Part shown: positions 1-5,220 of the stretch, piece after piece
Numbering within the stretch: the stretch's first letter is position 1
Layout: the number at the start of each line of letters is the position of its first letter
Program-made: the position numbers and the translations under genes
Notes under the pieces: generated by a model
Told to the model about the DNA's origin: nothing
Database searches by the model: none
The model's input: the letters and a program-made list of their open reading frames with translations, nothing else
Assembly (NCBI GenBank): GCA_004525875.1
Contig: SPBQ01000194.1
Coordinates: 1 to 5,220 of the forward strand
DNA length: 5,220 bases
Origin: Myxococcales bacterium
Lineage (GTDB): Bacteria; Desulfobacterota_B; Binatia; UBA1149; SPBQ01
Reading direction: 5' to 3'

Positions 1-1
1 C

Positions 2-139
2 AACAACGCGATCGGCCGACGGTACTTCGAGCAGAGCGTGGCGTTTGCGGAACTCCCGCGCCGGGTCCGTGAGGATCCGGACGTGATCCGTCATCCCGAC
101 GAGGTGGCGGCGCTGGGTGCGGAACGGCTGCTGCGCTGA
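2..139 (+). CDS. C-terminal end of an unrecognised protein (5' truncated by window edge)
   Basis: An open frame enters from the left edge and gives 45 residues before a TGA at 137-139. It begins NNAIGRRYFEQS and ends GAERLLR. Codon third positions are almost all G or C, as in the other genes here, and the charged, helix-rich C-terminus looks like genuine protein. I do not recognise the family and assign no function. It points towards a remnant minus-strand reading frame ending at 2207. If the group II intron at 154-2189 is removed, the two stop codons would be only about 31 bp apart, so this looks like the tail of one of two originally convergent genes. The intron did not interrupt this gene: its 3' end lies 14 bp beyond the stop codon. 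Confidence 0.6.
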   Translation, partial: NNAIGRRYFEQSVAFAELPRRVREDPDVIRHPDEVAALGAERLLR

Positions 140-155
140 AAGGGCCGCTTGCGGT

Positions 156-191
156 CGGGTCGGCCCGGGTGGTTACCCACCCGAGGCTCCC
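156..191 (-). ncRNA. Group II intron domain VI with candidate branch-point A
   Basis: Minus-strand GCC (187-185) pairs with GGC (165-163). After a bulged T (184), CGGGTGG (183-177) pairs with CCACCCG (172-166) around a GTAA tetraloop. A basal GGG/CCC pairing (191-189 with 159-157) leaves A160 unpaired. A160 is seven positions from the inferred 3' splice site at 154, the normal place for the lariat branch adenosine. The stem is perfectly paired apart from the bulge, so the ribozyme end looks well preserved. Confidence 0.75.
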
Positions 192-193
192 AC

Positions 194-228
194 AGATCCG
201 GACGTGCGCGATTGACGCATCCGGCTCT
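194..228 (-). ncRNA. Group II intron domain V (catalytic hairpin)
   Basis: On the minus strand, AGAGCCGGA (228-220) pairs with TCCGGATCT (202-194). T219 pairs with A205, leaving a two-base C-G bulge (204-203). An upper stem GCGT/GCGC (218-215 with 209-206) closes a five-base loop. This reproduces the group II domain V plan of lower stem, two-nucleotide bulge and short upper stem. The AGC catalytic triad is at 226-224. In this simple fold the triad G (225) faces A197, where a U is common, and the apical loop is CAATC, not GNRA. These could be lineage-specific or signs of decay. The maturase stop codon (229-231) abuts the domain. Confidence 0.85.
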
Positions 229-1619
229 TCAGAATGATGGCTTCGCTCCTCGACGGTAGACGGAGTGGACCACAACCGCAGCGGGCAGCGGGTGACGTTC
301 GAGCAGCCGACTGAACCGGCTCCACGACATGTTGCCCCGCTGCGAGCGGCGATTGAGCCACTTTTGCCACAGACGCATCACGTGAGAGTGAAACGACGAG
401 AGCTGCCGCGCATTGCCGGTGATCCCGTAATACGCGTAGTGCCCTCGTAGCTGCCGGCAGAGCGCCTGGTGCTGATACGTAACCGATTCGTGACGATTGC
501 GGCGAAGCCAGAGGCTCGTTGCCCGCAGGGCGCGACGCAGACGATCTCTCGCCGTGCGCCGCCTGACCACCCATAGACCCCGCGCGGACCGTACCCAGTA
601 ATGATTAAAGCCCAGCAGGTCGAAGGTCCCGGGGCGGTCACCTCCGCGACCGCCGGACTGCCGGGTCCGATCCGACCGACCAGAAACGGGCGGTCGTTCG
701 AACGGTACCAAGCGAGTCTTTTCCGGATGCAGGCTCAGGCCATACCTACCCAGTCGTCTCGGCAGCACTTCCATCACCCGCCGTACGTCGTCCTCGAACG
801 TGAAGACGATCACGCTGTCGTCCGCATACCGGATCAGCAATGCCTGACCCCGGAGACACGGCTTGACCTCGTTCTCGAACCACTGGTCGAGCACGACGTG
901 CAGGTAGATGTTCGCCAAGAGCGGAGAGATCACTCCGCCCTGCGGCGTACCGCCTTTCGGATAGTGTAGGAGACCCTCCTCTAGCACACCCGCCTTTAGC
1001 CACTTGTCGATCGCGCGACGCAGCACGCCGTCGCGTACCCGCTGGTCAAGAAAGCTCCGCAAATGGCGATGATCCAGAGTGTCGAAGAAACTCTGGACAT
1101 CGATGTCCAGTACCCAGCCCCCCGCCATCGACATCGTCTGCTGCCACAAGGCCTCCAGGGCCTGATGCGCTGATCGTCCGGGGCGAAAGCCGTAACTGCA
1201 GTCGAGGAAGTCCTGCTCGTAGACGGCCTCCAGCACCATCGCTACCGCTCTTTGAAGCACCTTGTCCTCAAAGGTCGGAATGCCGATGGGACGGGTCGTT
1301 CGCCCGTCACCTTTCGGAATACGCACCCGTCGCACGGCGGCGCCTTGTACCGGCCGGACTTGAAGCGATCGAGCAGCGACCGGAGGTTTTCCTCGAGGTT
1401 GGCCGCGTACTCCTGCGCCGTCTGTCCGTCGATGCCGACGGCACCGTCCTTGCGCGTTACCCTGTATGCCTCGCGTAGAAAGTCGACGTCGATGTGGTGG
1501 GCCAAGCTCGTGAACATCATCGTTGGCGCTTGCCTGGCCAGCTCGGCTATCCGCCGAAGTTTCGTTGAGACGCTATCGGAACTCGGTGTTTCCGGCATCT
1601 TTCCCCTCAACGGTCCCAT
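229..1619 (-). pseudogene. ltrA: Group II intron reverse transcriptase/maturase, split by a one-base frameshift
   Basis: Two overlapping minus-strand frames together make one LtrA-type protein of about 463 residues, which would copy the intron RNA into DNA and help it splice. The first frame (from 1619; an alternative ATG at 1598 has a GAGGGG-like ribosome site) encodes residues 1-95, including RT0/RT1 with GAVGIDGQT. It then runs out of frame and stops at 1242. The second frame resumes at 1335 with [19 protein letters not shown] and ends at 229. Restoring one base between 1336 and 1335 turns KAPP-CDG into the family-like [13 protein letters not shown]. In combined numbering the catalytic Asp of [11 protein letters not shown] is near 174, [12 protein letters not shown] is near 224-235, YADD is at 265-268, [10 protein letters not shown] is near 333-342, and the domain X motif GHYAYYG is near 393-399. 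The protein ends soon after domain X, with no HNH endonuclease domain. The second frame could start at the GTG at 1335, but that product would lack RT0 and RT1. All catalytic residues are intact, so the lesion is recent or a sequencing error. Confidence 0.85.
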
Positions 1620-2189
1620 ACATCCCGATGCCTCCTTCCCTCGACAGGGTCTCTCGGGCTGGATTCCCCTGCGTCAGCAGTACTATGAGGCACTCCGATT
1701 CCTTGCCGCCCATCCCGCCGCACTTCGTTTCCTTCGCTTGGCGGTACCGCTCTTGCATCGCTTATTCGCTCGCAGCGGGCAGGGACGCGCCGCCCGTGCG
1801 CCTGGGTTTCGTTGATCGGTCCCCCGACCGAATTACTGAGCGGAGACGACGAGGCCTCCCAGGTTCCTGAGGGTTCCCGATGTGCACATGCCCTGCTCTT
1901 CGACCCCGGCGGGACGGATCGTGCCAGGCCAGTCTCGGCACGACCGTGCGGCCTTCCGTGTTGAGAAACACGTCGGCTCCCGCAACTGGTCTTTCGGGGC
2001 TCAATCACACGGCCTATGCACTCGCTGTCTACGCTTCGCAGCACGGGTCACCCCAATGCCACGCAAGACTCGCTTCCGGCTGGTGGCCAACCTCTACCGG
2101 GCGGGATCCGGTCTCCCGCTGGAACCCAACGAAAGGTTTCGGCTTGAAACTACATGCCATCCTCCTTTCCCAGGCTTTGCCTGGCGCAC
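1620..2189 (-). other. Group II intron 5' ribozyme segment (domains I to early IV), non-coding
   Basis: This stretch of about 570 bp has no credible protein-coding gene. Open frames on both strands lack family character and overlap one another. Read on the minus strand it begins with GTGCG, then a six-base-pair hairpin with an AAA loop (about 2184-2170), then an alternation of short GC-rich stems and A-rich joints, such as the GGGAAAGGAGG at about 2172-2162. This is what domains I-III of a group II ribozyme look like. Individual domains were not delimited, and the EBS1 loop expected to pair with the 5' exon end TTGGGA was not found as an exact match. Confidence 0.6.
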
Positions 2190-2206
2190 TCCCAATTCGG
2201 CATGAC

Positions 2207-2327
2207 TCAGACCTCGGCCATCGCGCGCTCGAGCCAGGCCGCGATCGCAGCGACCTCCGTACGCTTGACGATCACCTGATCTATCGAGACCGAAAGGCCC
2301 CCCCAACCAAAACCCGGTAGGGGTCAT
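2207..2327 (-). pseudogene. Remnant or frameshifted small gene divergent from the TetR gene
   Basis: A minus-strand frame ending in TGA at 2209-2207 encodes GLSVSIDQVIVKRTEVAAIA followed by AWLERAMAEV. Third positions are strongly G/C and the peptide is a plausible amphipathic helix, so it looks coded. In this frame a stop lies just upstream (about 2326-2324) and no ATG is available; a GTG would give only about 22 residues. An ATG at 2327-2325 is in another frame, and the frames are joined if one G is removed from the run of seven (2298-2304 on the plus strand as C). The result is a 39-residue peptide beginning MTPTGFWLGG. The start codon would overlap the first TetR operator and has no visible ribosome site. 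It may be the tail of a once longer gene, a small peptide with a homopolymer error, or chance. Family unknown. Confidence 0.3.
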
Positions 2328-2344
2328 GTAGGCATTGACAACAT
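2326..2344. promoter_or_regulatory. Candidate TetR operator, copy 1 (19-bp near-palindrome)
   Basis: ATGTAGGCATTGACAACAT has arms related by twofold symmetry around the central T (2335), with ATGT/ACAT outer and CA/TG inner matches. It fits the shared pattern ATGTnGnCAnTGACAACAT with copy 2. It covers the -35 hexamer TTGACA of the TetR promoter, so a bound repressor would block RNA polymerase. That the downstream TetR protein is the binder is inference from location and symmetry. Confidence 0.6.
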
Positions 2345-2363
2345 CGCTCCGGGCGCATATGTT
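2335..2363 (+). promoter_or_regulatory. Sigma-70-type promoter of the TetR-desaturase operon
   Basis: A consensus -35 box TTGACA (2335-2340) is followed after exactly 17 bp by TATGTT (2358-2363), four of six matches to TATAAT. Transcription would begin near 2370, giving a leader of roughly 20 nt and only a weak purine-rich ribosome site (GCGAG) before the ATG at 2391. Both operator copies overlap the promoter. Confidence 0.6.
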
Positions 2364-2377
2364 GCCACTGACAACAT
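2359..2377. promoter_or_regulatory. Candidate TetR operator, copy 2 (19-bp near-palindrome)
   Basis: ATGTTGCCACTGACAACAT is almost a perfect palindrome: ATGTTG and CAACAT arms, inner CA and TG, one mismatched pair and an odd central base. It overlaps the -10 element and expected start point and ends 13 bp before the TetR start codon. The length, symmetry and position match autoregulatory operators of TetR-family repressors. Its centre is 33 bp from that of copy 1. Confidence 0.7.
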
Positions 2378-2390
2378 CGCTGCGAGCGTC

Positions 2391-3041
2391 ATGCCCTACC
2401 ACCACGGAAATCTGGGCGAGGCGCTGCTCGAGAGGGCAGCCGAGGTCATCGCCACCGACGGCGTCGAGGCTCTGAGCCTGCGCGCGCTGGCGCGTGACCT
2501 CGACGTGTCGCACGCAGCGCCGCACCGTCACTTCGCGGATCGCGGCGCGCTGCTCGTCGAGCTCGCCCGTGAGGGGTTCCGGCGCAGCATCGCAGCGATG
2601 GAGGCGGGAGCCGAGCGCGCCGGCACCGACCCGGTGGCCCGTTACCGCGCGCTCGGTCGGTCCTACGTGCAGTTCGCGATCGAGCACCCGTCCTACTTCC
2701 GCGCCATCAACCACCCCGACGTGCTCGCGCGCGGTGGCGACGACCTGGCCGACGCCAGGCGTGCCTGGTTCGCGACGCTGCGCGATGGGGCCGAGGCCGC
2801 CAGAAAGGCCGGCTGGCATCCGGACATCGATGCCGACGCGCTCATCGCGTTCAGCTGCGCCGCCGCGATGGGCGCCGCCACGCTGCTCTCCGACCCGGGC
2901 TGGCGCCAGCTGCTCAGCGGCGACGACGTAGGTGCGCTGGCCGACTCCGTGCTCGATCTCACCGTCCATCGCAGCCGAACCACCGCGCGCGCGGCCGGCA
3001 GCGCGCCCAAGAAATCGAAACGAACGAGGAAAATCTCATGA
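2391..3041 (+). CDS. TetR/AcrR-family transcriptional repressor (WHG-domain type)
   Basis: A 216-residue DNA-binding regulator, a normal TetR length. It opens MPYHHGNLGEALLERAAEVI, the characteristic N-terminus of this subgroup, which fixes the ATG start. The helix-turn-helix lies at about residues 28-50 (LSLRALARDLDVS, then HAAPHRHFADRGALL). Residues from about 80 on form the ligand-binding and dimer domain of the WHG/TetR_C_33 type, with SYVQFAIEHPSYFRAI and a hydrophobic alanine-rich helix near 148-165. The tail at 203-216 is unusually basic (KKSKRTRK), possibly a non-specific DNA contact or just a linker. Two near-palindromes at its promoter imply autoregulation. It is the first gene of an operon with a small membrane protein and a desaturase, and its stop overlaps the next start by four bases (ATGA). 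TetR proteins next to desaturases often sense acyl-CoA or fatty acids; that role here is inference and the ligand is unknown. Confidence 0.92.
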   Translation: MPYHHGNLGEALLERAAEVIATDGVEALSLRALARDLDVSHAAPHRHFADRGALLVELAREGFRRSIAAMEAGAERAGTDPVARYRALGRSYVQFAIEHPSYFRAINHPDVLARGGDDLADARRAWFATLRDGAEAARKAGWHPDIDADALIAFSCAAAMGAATLLSDPGWRQLLSGDDVGALADSVLDLTVHRSRTTARAAGSAPKKSKRTRKIS

Positions 3042-3238
3042 CCCCGATCCAGCTTCTGAAGAAAGCTTACGCCTGGGGCCCGGTGCTGTTCGGCATCGGC
3101 TTCTTCGCGCCAGTGATCGCGCAGACCCTCGACGCGACGGCCGTCGCGCCGCCCTTCGGGCTCACGACCATCCAGACGGGCCTGGTTACCGGCATCCTGC
3201 TCGGCTCGATCGCCAAGCTTCGCGGGAGGTGGATATGA
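3038..3238 (+). CDS. Small two-helix membrane protein of unknown function
   Basis: A 66-residue protein of a family I do not recognise. The start at 3038 is supported by a GAGGAA ribosome site (about 3025-3030) and an ATGA overlap with the TetR stop. Its own stop overlaps the desaturase start in the same way, so translation is probably coupled on both sides. Two hydrophobic stretches are visible, about residues 11-30 (YAWGPVLFGIGFFAPVIAQ) and 42-58 (LTTIQTGLVTGILLGSI), joined by a short loop with TAVAPPFG. The ends are basic (LLKK; KLRGRW), which would place both termini in the cytoplasm as a helical hairpin. There is no cysteine and no haem or iron motif, so it is unlikely to be the electron donor. 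Position suggests an accessory or stabilising subunit of the desaturase, or a membrane anchor; this is inference. Confidence 0.75.
   Translation: MTPIQLLKKAYAWGPVLFGIGFFAPVIAQTLDATAVAPPFGLTTIQTGLVTGILLGSIAKLRGRWI
3224..3230 (+). promoter_or_regulatory. Ribosome binding site fixing the desaturase start
   Basis: GGGAGGT lies five bases before the ATG at 3235, an almost perfect anti-Shine-Dalgarno match. It selects 3235 as the start over the longer open frame that reaches back into the TetR gene. It lies inside the last codons of the small membrane protein gene. Confidence 0.8.
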
Positions 3239-4122
3239 GCACCGCAGCGGCAACCGCGGTTCGCGCCGAGCCCACAAGCAATCGCACTCTGCAGCGAGTA
3301 GAAGCCGCCATCGCGCGCAAGTACATGGGCGAGGTCCCGTGGGAGATGGTCGCCTGGGGTCTCGGAAACGTCCTGGTCTGGCTCGCACTCTGGCCGCTCA
3401 CGCTCACCGGGATCCTGCCGCTATGGGCAGGCTTCCTCGTCGCCACCGTCTGCATTACGCTGAGCTACCTCCCCTCCCACGAGTCTCAGCACTCGATCAT
3501 CGCCGCCGAAGGCGAGCCTCTTCGCTGGCTCAATGACCTGGTCGGCCACGTGTCGGTGATCCCGCTGGTGCTTCCCTATCGCGTCGCCTGGATCACCCAC
3601 CGCAGGCACCACGCCCACGCCAACGACCCCGAGCTCGACCCCGATCACTACAACCGGGGCGAGACCTGGTGGCGCTCGGTGTGGAACGGCATCCAGGCCC
3701 GCCAGCCCGGCGCCGAGACCGCGTACAAGACGCTCGGCCAGACGAGCGACGATCCCGAGATCCAGCGCGCGCTCGTCGAGGGTGCCGCGCTGACCACGTC
3801 CTACTACGTGATCCTCGCCGTACTGGCCTGGTCGGGCTTCGCGCTCGAAGCGTTGCTGCTGTGGTGGCTGCCGCGGCAGATCGCTACGAGCTACATCATG
3901 CTCTTCCTGAGCTGGGCGCCGCACTATCCGATGGAGGAAAAAGGACGCTACCGCGACACGCGAGCCTGGCGCTCGCCGGTGGGCACGATCCTGTCGATGG
4001 GCATGGAGTACCATCTCGTCCATCATCTCTACCCGACGATCCCGCTGTTCAAGACTGGTCCCGCATACTACGAAATGCGAGACCTGCTCGAGCAACGTGG
4101 AATCCGCAACGACGGACTCTGA
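3235..4122 (+). CDS. Membrane fatty acid desaturase / hydroxylase family protein (histidine-box di-iron)
   Basis: A 295-residue integral membrane oxygenase of the fatty-acid desaturase superfamily, which uses a di-iron centre, O2 and electrons from a ferredoxin or cytochrome partner to insert a double bond or hydroxyl into a lipid. All three histidine boxes are present: HESQH (82-86), HRRHHAH (122-128, HxxHH) and HLVHH (260-264), plus a further H230 in WAPHYP. Hydrophobic helices lie at about 38-58, 62-79, 187-210 and 215-229, giving the usual two hairpins with the His boxes on the cytoplasmic side. The C-terminal HLVHHLYPTIPLFKTGPAYY resembles carotenoid-hydroxylase-like and short bacterial desaturases as much as classical acyl desaturases, so the substrate (acyl chain, carotenoid or other lipid) is undecided. 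It is the last gene of the TetR operon, with an ATGA overlap upstream. No reductase partner is encoded in the window. No lesion is visible. Confidence 0.9.
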   Translation: MSTAAATAVRAEPTSNRTLQRVEAAIARKYMGEVPWEMVAWGLGNVLVWLALWPLTLTGILPLWAGFLVATVCITLSYLPSHESQHSIIAAEGEPLRWLNDLVGHVSVIPLVLPYRVAWITHRRHHAHANDPELDPDHYNRGETWWRSVWNGIQARQPGAETAYKTLGQTSDDPEIQRALVEGAALTTSYYVILAVLAWSGFALEALLLWWLPRQIATSYIMLFLSWAPHYPMEEKGRYRDTRAWRSPVGTILSMGMEYHLVHHLYPTIPLFKTGPAYYEMRDLLEQRGIRNDGL

Positions 4123-4185
4123 GCGCGGGCACAAGGCAGAGTTGGGTGAGACCGCGAACGTCGTCCTGGACGAGCGCACTGAACA
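4123..4185 (+). other. Short intergenic gap, no terminator seen
   Basis: The 63 bp between the desaturase stop and the next start contain no convincing inverted repeat followed by T residues and no good -35/-10 pair. Only a weak GGACGAG-like site precedes the ATG at 4186. The racemase-like gene may therefore be read through from the TetR operon, though this is not proven. No copy of the 19-bp operator is present here. Confidence 0.4.
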
Positions 4186-5220
4186 ATGAGCACGCGGAAC
4201 GAGCCGACATTGCCGCTGGTGGGCGTCCGGATCCTCGACCTGGCCCGCCTTGGCCCCGGCCCCCACAGCTCGCAGATCCTCGCCGACTTCGGCGCCGACG
4301 TCATCAAGCTCGAGCCGCCGAGCAAGGGGGGTCAGGAGCTCGTCGTCCCCGACGTCATTCGCCGCAACACACGGAGCATCCGGCTGAACCTCAAGAAGCC
4401 CGCGGCCCGTGAAGTTCTCGAGAAGCTCGTGGAGACGGTCGACGTGGTCGTGGAAGGCTTCCGCCCGGGCGTGGCGAAGCGCCTCGGGCTCGACTACGAC
4501 ACCCTGGCGGCCATCAAGCCCGACGTCATCTGTATCTCGCTCTCCGGCTTCGGCCAGGACGGCCCTTACAGCCAGGTCGTCGCGCACGATCTCAACTACC
4601 AGAGCCTCGCGGGCATCCCGCACATGACCGGCGACATCGACGGCCCGCCGCAGATCCCCGGCAACGCGATCGCCGATGATGCCGGCGGGATCAGCGCGGC
4701 GCTCGCCATCATGATGGCGCTCTTCCACAAGGAGCGAACCGGCCAGGGCCAGTACGTCGACCTGGCGATGGTCGACACGCTGCTCAACATGATGCTGCTC
4801 CAGCTCGACGACACCGTCCGCTCGGGGCGCTCACCGCGGCGCGGCCAGACCGTACTCAGCGGAGGGTCGGCGTTCTATCACATCTACGAGTGCAAGGACG
4901 GGAAGTACCTTTCCGTGGGCGCCTTCGAGCCGTGGTTCTGGGCGAAGCTCTGCAACCTCCTGGGTGTCGACGAGCTCGCCGGCCGGCAGCATCCGGAGGC
5001 CGGCTCGCACGAGGCCGAGGATCACACGGCCAAGCTGCGTGACGTCTTCCTCACGAAGGATCGCGACGATTGGGTCGAGCTCCTCATGTTCGAGGACACG
5101 TGCGTTGCACCGGTCCTGTCCCTCGAGGAAGTGATGGCCGACAGGAACCACCGCCAGAGGGGCGCAATCCTCGCGGGCGCCGATCTCGGCGAGGGCTTCG
5201 AGGACCAGGTGGGCATGTTG
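4186..5220 (+). CDS. CaiB/BaiF family protein, probable alpha-methylacyl-CoA racemase (3' truncated by window edge)
   Basis: The first 345 residues of a cytoplasmic class III CoA-transferase-fold enzyme, still open at the window end. The N-terminus LVGVRILDLARLGPGP, then LADFGADVIKLEPP, is typical of the family. The stretch ISLSGFGQDGPYSQ followed by AHDLNY resembles alpha-methylacyl-CoA racemase, which interconverts R and S 2-methylacyl-CoA so that branched chains (phytol, sterol side chains) can enter beta-oxidation. The racemase catalytic set appears conserved: H134 in AHDLNY, D164 in ADDAGG 30 residues on, as in the mycobacterial enzyme (H126/D156), and E248 in GAFEP. Family III CoA-transferases share the Asp, so transferase activity on an unknown acyl-CoA remains possible. 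The typical racemase is about 360 residues, so little is missing if it is one. The start is the ATG at 4186, which gives the expected N-terminus but has a weak ribosome site. Confidence 0.88.
   Translation, partial: MSTRNEPTLPLVGVRILDLARLGPGPHSSQILADFGADVIKLEPPSKGGQELVVPDVIRRNTRSIRLNLKKPAAREVLEKLVETVDVVVEGFRPGVAKRLGLDYDTLAAIKPDVICISLSGFGQDGPYSQVVAHDLNYQSLAGIPHMTGDIDGPPQIPGNAIADDAGGISAALAIMMALFHKERTGQGQYVDLAMVDTLLNMMLLQLDDTVRSGRSPRRGQTVLSGGSAFYHIYECKDGKYLSVGAFEPWFWAKLCNLLGVDELAGRQHPEAGSHEAEDHTAKLRDVFLTKDRDDWVELLMFEDTCVAPVLSLEEVMADRNHRQRGAILAGADLGEGFEDQVGML

Larger units (their letters stand above)
154..2189 (-). mobile_element. Group II intron (retroelement) carrying a reverse transcriptase/maturase gene
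   Basis: Group II introns are self-splicing ribozymes that move by reverse transcription with an intron-encoded maturase. On the minus strand the element starts GTGCGCC (2189 downwards), matching the GUGYG 5' consensus, and is followed at once by a CCAGGC/GCCTGG hairpin. The 3' end has a domain V hairpin (194-228), a domain VI stem (163-187 plus a basal GGG/CCC pairing) and a final AC at 155-154. An unpaired A at 160 sits at -7 from that end, where the branch-point adenosine is expected. The maturase gene ends one base from domain V, the usual domain IV layout. The length of 2036 bp is normal for a group II intron with a single ORF. There is no target-site duplication, as expected for retrohoming. 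It lies between two convergent reading frames, outside both. I could not identify the EBS1/IBS1 pairing and do not assign a structural class. Ends are inferred from motifs, with an uncertainty of a few bases. Confidence 0.85.
2326..2391. repeat. 33-bp tandem direct repeat, two copies
   Basis: Unit 1 (2326-2358) and unit 2 (2359-2391) are adjacent and match at about 25 of 33 positions, including an unbroken block TGACAACATCGCT in each. The period equals about three helical turns, so proteins bound to both units would lie on the same DNA face. Each unit begins with a 19-bp near-palindrome, and the second unit runs into the start codon of the TetR gene. The duplication probably arose by copying one operator. 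Confidence 0.8.

Noticed and set aside
140..230. GC-rich inverted repeats read as a rho-independent terminator for the gene ending at 139
   Set aside because: The stems match group II domains V and VI in order and spacing, and no T-run follows on either strand.
229..1335. Second maturase frame as a complete gene starting at the GTG at 1335
   Set aside because: It would lack the RT0/RT1 segment, which is present in the adjoining frame at 1338-1619. One missing base explains the split better.
1252..1870. Plus-strand open frames across the intron
   Set aside because: They overlap the maturase N-terminus antisense and continue into ribozyme sequence. There are no recognisable domains and no ribosome sites.
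154..2189. Insertion sequence or integron cassette
   Set aside because: No transposase, terminal inverted repeats, target duplication or attC-like structure was seen. The reverse transcriptase and ribozyme ends identify a group II intron.
2326..2391. CRISPR or origin iterons
   Set aside because: There are only two adjacent copies with no spacers. The palindromic core and promoter overlap point to repressor operators.
2094..2969. Long minus-strand open frame (291 codons) opposite the TetR gene
   Set aside because: It runs antisense to a clear TetR protein and across the promoter and intron end. It is Arg/Gly/Val-rich with no family motif, a typical GC-rich shadow.
2932..3234. N-terminal extension of the desaturase frame back into the TetR gene
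   Set aside because: The frame is open, but the extension is Arg/Pro-rich, overlaps two real genes, and GGGAGGT five bases before 3235 marks the true start.
3421..4728. Minus-strand open frame of 435 codons
   Set aside because: It lies antisense to the desaturase and the racemase-like gene, whose motifs are unmistakable. Its low-complexity composition reflects G/C third positions.

Overview
This is a GC-rich bacterial window. Codons end mostly in G or C, Shine-Dalgarno sites are clear, and lipid-metabolism genes dominate the right half. The phylum cannot be fixed from the sequence; a high-GC proteobacterial or deltaproteobacterial-like organism is plausible, but that is inference only.

Left (1-2189): the last 45 codons of an unrecognised plus-strand gene end at 139. 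Fourteen bases later lies a minus-strand group II intron, about 2.04 kb (154-2189). Its 5' end is a GTGCG start at 2189. Its 3' end carries a domain V hairpin, a domain VI stem with an unpaired candidate branch A exactly 7 nt from the end, and a terminal AC. The reverse transcriptase/maturase gene in domain IV keeps YADD and a thumb/X domain and shows no HNH endonuclease domain. It is split by a single missing base near 1335/1336, so the element encodes either a broken maturase or one hidden by a sequencing error.

Middle (2190-2390): a short, strongly coding-like minus-strand stretch ends at 2207, just outside the intron, and is out of frame with its only ATG because of a run of seven G. Next comes a compact regulatory region: a good sigma-70-type promoter embedded in two 19-bp near-palindromes. 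These sit within a 33-bp tandem direct repeat that ends at the start codon of a TetR-family repressor.

Right (2391-5220): the TetR regulator, a 66-residue two-helix membrane protein and a histidine-box membrane desaturase/hydroxylase form a tight operon with 4-bp ATGA overlaps at both joints. A CaiB/BaiF-family gene follows 63 bp downstream. It has the H/D/E residues of alpha-methylacyl-CoA racemase and runs off the window end. The simplest reading is a lipid-responsive, autoregulated operon that modifies an acyl or isoprenoid lipid in the membrane, followed by a gene for acyl-CoA (possibly branched-chain or sterol side-chain) metabolism. The substrate and the inducing ligand are not visible in the sequence.
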